From Oscillospiraceae bacterium (GTDB lineage Bacteria; Bacillota; Clostridia; UBA1381), in assembly GCA_015068545.1 (NCBI GenBank), contig SVKH01000067.1, positions 1-8,365 of the forward strand: a stretch of 8,365 bases of DNA. Direction: 5' to 3'. The notes beneath the pieces were generated by a model. It did not search any database. It saw nothing but the letters and a program-made list of their open reading frames with translations, and was not told the DNA's origin. Shown here piece by piece: positions 7,331-8,365 of this stretch (position 1 is the first letter of the stretch; each line of letters opens with the position of its first letter). The position numbers and the translations under genes are program-made.

Positions 7331-7386
7331 AAAACCACTCATTTTTTAGTACATCATGCTGTGTACCAAAATATTGAGTGGTTTTT
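7331..7386. terminator. Strong bidirectional intrinsic terminator between the operon and the 41-aa gene
   Basis: The arms AAAACCACTCA (7331-7341) and TGAGTGGTTTT (7375-7385) pair perfectly over 11 bp. An inner stem GTACA (7349-7353) / TGTAC (7362-7366) and T/A tracts extend the helix. The plus strand ends in GGTTTTT and the minus strand in GGTTTTTCTT, so it can stop both the rightward topoisomerase operon and the leftward small gene. It lies 229 nt after the last operon stop, so the operon transcript has a long 3' untranslated region. Confidence 0.88.
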
Positions 7387-7424
7387 CAACGTAGGATAGA
7401 AATTTTTCTATGGAGAGGTTTTGA

Positions 7425-7550
7425 TTATTCAGACATTTCTTTGTTTTCTATGTACTTTTCTTCCATCTCTTGCTGTATACGCATAAGGGCTTCGATGACG
7501 TCGGTTATTTTGTTAAATAACTGAAAGTACATTTCCTTGTAGTCGTTCAT
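7425..7550 (-). CDS. Small helical protein of unknown function, 41 aa
   Basis: Reads MNDYKEMYFQLFNKITDVIE and onward, ending near ENKEMSE. It is charged, with a spaced hydrophobic series (L11, I15, V18, I19, L22, I25, M29) that would form one amphipathic, possibly coiled-coil helix; there is no signal peptide or cysteine. The start is the ATG at 7550-7548, chosen because AAAGGAG (7564-7558) lies 7 nt upstream; an in-frame ATG 20 codons earlier has no such site and lies in repeat sequence. Similar short DYKEMY...LF proteins seem to me common in clostridial genomes, but I cannot confirm a family. The gene runs into the bidirectional terminator, as a real small gene should. No promoter was found immediately upstream; the three-hairpin element copy 1 sits there instead. 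Confidence 0.68.
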   Translation of the reverse strand: MNDYKEMYFQLFNKITDVIEALMRIQQEMEEKYIENKEMSE

Positions 7551-7584
7551 AATCTCTCTCCTTTCTTTGATACTCACGCATGAC

Positions 7585-7766
7585 CAAAGCGGCTTCGCTG
7601 TCACCACCAATTAAAGTTACGGTAAAGTTTAGCTTGTCAGAGGTGGCAAGAAGCAGGTCGCTTTGTTTACACCCATGTGCATTTTTGGCAAAGCCAAAAA
7701 ACTTGCACGGGTATTTAATCAATATTTTTATTTAATAGGGGACGTCGTTTTCCTATTAAATAAAAA
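7585..7766. repeat. Composite three-hairpin element, copy 1 (divergent)
   Basis: Three successive hairpins. Hairpin A: nested stems CAAAGCG (7585-7591)/CGCTTTG (7659-7665), GCTTC (7592-7596)/GAAGC (7650-7654) and CCACC (7604-7608)/GGTGG (7642-7646), with a 33-nt loop. Hairpin B (7672-7711): CCC, bulged AT, GTGCA, then TTTTTGGC (7682-7689)/GCCAAAAA (7693-7700), closed by TGCAC and GGG. Hairpin C: a 15-bp perfect stem 7725-7739/7752-7766 around a GGACGTCGTTTT loop. The order, the bulges and parts of the sequence match copy 2. Open frames on the minus strand across it give a KNAHG peptide in this copy and in copy 2, but they lack ribosome binding sites, so I read the element as non-coding. Confidence 0.65.
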
Positions 7767-7799
7767 ATGCGTGGCACAGAGACATCTGCAAACCACGCA
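7762..7799 (-). terminator. Intrinsic terminator ending the minus-strand RNA
   Basis: On the minus strand the arms TGCGTGG (7799-7793) and CCACGCA (7774-7768) pair perfectly. An inner stem TGCAGA (7790-7785)/TCTGTG (7780-7775), with two wobbles, closes on a TGTC loop. Six Us follow directly (7767-7762). On the plus strand no U-run follows the stem, so it works leftward only. With the promoter at 8012-8040 it defines a transcription unit of about 244 nt. Confidence 0.82.
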
Positions 7800-8005
7800 C
7801 AAAAAACGTGGCTATTAGATATCAGCGACTAAACCTACATCTATTCAATATAATCTTTTTTGAACACAAATTCAAATATAATATACTGGAGCATAGCCAT
7901 CGTTTTTGTTTAAACTAATTCCAATATATTATGATTGTGTGTACCAAAAAAAGACAGATACAAAAATACACACCTGTTGATTATATTTACAATGTAGATT
8001 TAGTC
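7762..8005 (-). ncRNA. Candidate structured non-coding RNA, about 244 nt, no family recognised
   Basis: Bounded by a strong promoter and an intrinsic terminator, with no credible reading frame between. The predicted 5' end (G8005) starts a 14-bp closing stem P1 (8005-7992 with 7840-7827, one G-U). Inside it are P2 (7987-7979 with 7855-7847, 9 bp) and three hairpins: P3 GTGTGTA (7973-7967)/TACACAC (7943-7937), P4 of 13 bp (7932-7920 with 7890-7878, one G-U) and P5 TTTGAA (7876-7871)/TTCAAA (7864-7859). About 27 nt then lead to the terminator. The closed part is 179 nt. The pairings are read by eye in AT-rich sequence: P1 and P4 are well beyond chance-looking, P5 could be chance. It shows no signature of tmRNA, SRP RNA, RNase P or common riboswitches. 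A 6S-like regulator is possible by size and end-to-end pairing, but the inside looks branched. Confidence 0.6.
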
Positions 8006-8011
8006 AAACAT

Positions 8012-8040
8012 ATTATACCACATAATTCAGCGCAAATCAA
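8012..8040 (-). promoter_or_regulatory. Strong extended sigma-A promoter for the minus-strand RNA
   Basis: On the minus strand -35 TTGATT (8040-8035) and a perfect -10 TATAAT (8017-8012) are 17 nt apart, and TGG before the -10 makes it an extended -10. The start is predicted at G8005, exactly the first base of the closing stem of the RNA. It faces away from the hairpin elements at 8131-8365 and toward the terminator at 7799-7762. Confidence 0.8.
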
Positions 8041-8130
8041 GATAATTATTTTGCTATTTGCAGTATGACAAGGCAGAAGAATTTAAAAACCATTTCCCCA
8101 ACGTCTGCCCGGCAAAATGTTTTTCACACA
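8041..8130. other. Short spacer between the RNA promoter and the repeat pair, no gene seen
   Basis: No start with a ribosome binding site on either strand. A 6-bp inverted repeat GGCAGA (8072-8077)/TCTGCC (8104-8109) spans a 26-nt loop and could be a decayed hairpin or an upstream extension of the repeat. Function not assigned. Confidence 0.35.
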
Positions 8131-8288
8131 AGAAAAGCAGCTTCGCTGCACCGCCTACGGCGGAAGGCCGAAGCAATTTTGCTTTTCTTATGCCATGTGC
8201 ATTTTTTGAAAAGCTAATGCTTTTCAAAAAAAATTGCACGGCAGTATAATTATTTTTGCTTTATGGGAACGCAGTTTCCTATAAAGTA
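8131..8288. repeat. Composite three-hairpin element, copy 2 (complete, 158 bp)
   Basis: Hairpin A (8131-8188): nested AGAAAAGCA (8131-8139)/TGCTTTTCT (8180-8188), GCTTCG (8140-8145)/CGAAGC (8169-8174) and CCGCC (8151-8155)/GGCGG (8159-8163). Hairpin B (8193-8241): CC, bulged AT, GTGCA, then a perfect 13-bp stem 8202-8214/8219-8231 with TAAT loop, closed by TGCAC and GG. Hairpin C: 8256-8269 with 8276-8289, 14 bp including two wobbles, loop CGCAGT. No U-tract follows, so these are not simple terminators. Copy 3 starts right where this one ends, giving a tandem period of 158 bp. Frames that cross it in both directions are by-products of the palindromes. Confidence 0.78.
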
Positions 8289-8365
8289 AGAAAAGCAGCT
8301 TCGCTGCACCGCCTGCAGCGGAAGGTCGAAGCAATTTTGCTTTTCTTATGCCATGTGCATTTTTG
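8289..8365. repeat. Composite three-hairpin element, copy 3 (cut by window end)
   Basis: A direct repeat of 8131-8207 with three substitutions and a one-base T-tract difference over 77 nt. It has the complete hairpin A and the left arm of hairpin B (CCATGTGCATTTT). Two substitutions fall in the small inner stem (CCGCCTGCAGCGG for CCGCCTACGGCGG); one leaves it with a C-A mismatch. The rest of the unit lies beyond the window. Confidence 0.75.

Noticed and set aside
7841..7900. A 19-codon minus-strand frame (MAMLQYIIFEF...) inside the RNA, as a leader peptide
   Set aside because: There is no Shine-Dalgarno sequence before the ATG, and the frame spans the right arms of P4 and P2 and the P5 hairpin.
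7360..7949. Identical 12-mer TGTGTACCAAAA at 7360-7371 and 7938-7949
   Set aside because: It is short and A-rich, and lies in unrelated structural contexts (terminator loop side and RNA hairpin P3); chance is enough.
7827..8005. A MITE with 14-bp terminal inverted repeats (GACTAAACCTACAT / ATGTAGATTTAGTC)
   Set aside because: No target-site duplication flanks the repeats (GATATCAGC versus AAACATATT), while a promoter and terminator fit an RNA gene whose start falls on the repeat. It is kept only as an alternative.
7827..8005. Retron msr-msd RNA with a1/a2 repeats
   Set aside because: The end-to-end repeat is suggestive, but no reverse transcriptase is in the window on either side and the priming-G context was not recognised.
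8054..8249. Overlapping frames of about 60 codons on both strands over the repeat
   Set aside because: They are products of palindromic repeat sequence, have no ribosome binding site, and share KNAHG-like peptides only because the DNA repeat recurs.

Overview
The window looks like a low-to-mid GC member of the Clostridia, probably Oscillospiraceae/Ruminococcaceae. The basis is strong GGAGG-type ribosome binding sites, frequent ATA isoleucine codons, consensus sigma-A promoters, a divergent type IIA topoisomerase pair, a WecB/TagA/CpsF glycosyltransferase and a TraX-family membrane protein. The genus cannot be fixed from the sequence alone.

Left edge (1-746): a minus-strand pair, with a YkgJ-type cysteine-cluster protein (40-555) followed by the first eight codons of another gene that runs off the window. 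A divergent promoter region (about 600-700) drives these genes to the left and the topoisomerase operon to the right. It carries repeated ATCTACTA/TAGTAGAT motifs, including a 9-bp dyad that brackets the rightward -10 box.

Centre (747-7102): one apparent five-gene operon on the plus strand. It encodes topoisomerase subunit B (ParE/GyrB-like), subunit A (ParC/GyrA-like), a TagA-type N-acetylmannosaminyltransferase, thymidylate kinase and a TraX-like membrane protein. Gaps are 13 and 12 nt, then 1-nt and 4-nt overlaps, which suggests translational coupling. The operon joins chromosome topology, dTTP supply and cell-envelope glycosylation. The topoisomerase is not a canonical gyrase: subunit A has no recognisable GyrA box, both subunits carry Asn where relatives carry a conserved His, and subunit A ends in a beta-clamp-like QMSLF.

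Right side (7103-8365): no large gene, but dense structure. In order there are an A-rich 35-bp tandem repeat, a strong bidirectional terminator, a 41-aa minus-strand gene with a good ribosome binding site, a composite three-hairpin element (copy 1), an intrinsic terminator, a candidate structured non-coding RNA of about 244 nt on the minus strand with a near-perfect promoter, and two more tandem copies of the three-hairpin element, the last cut by the window end. The RNA candidate and the hairpin element, which shows covariation-like changes, are the most likely undescribed items here.
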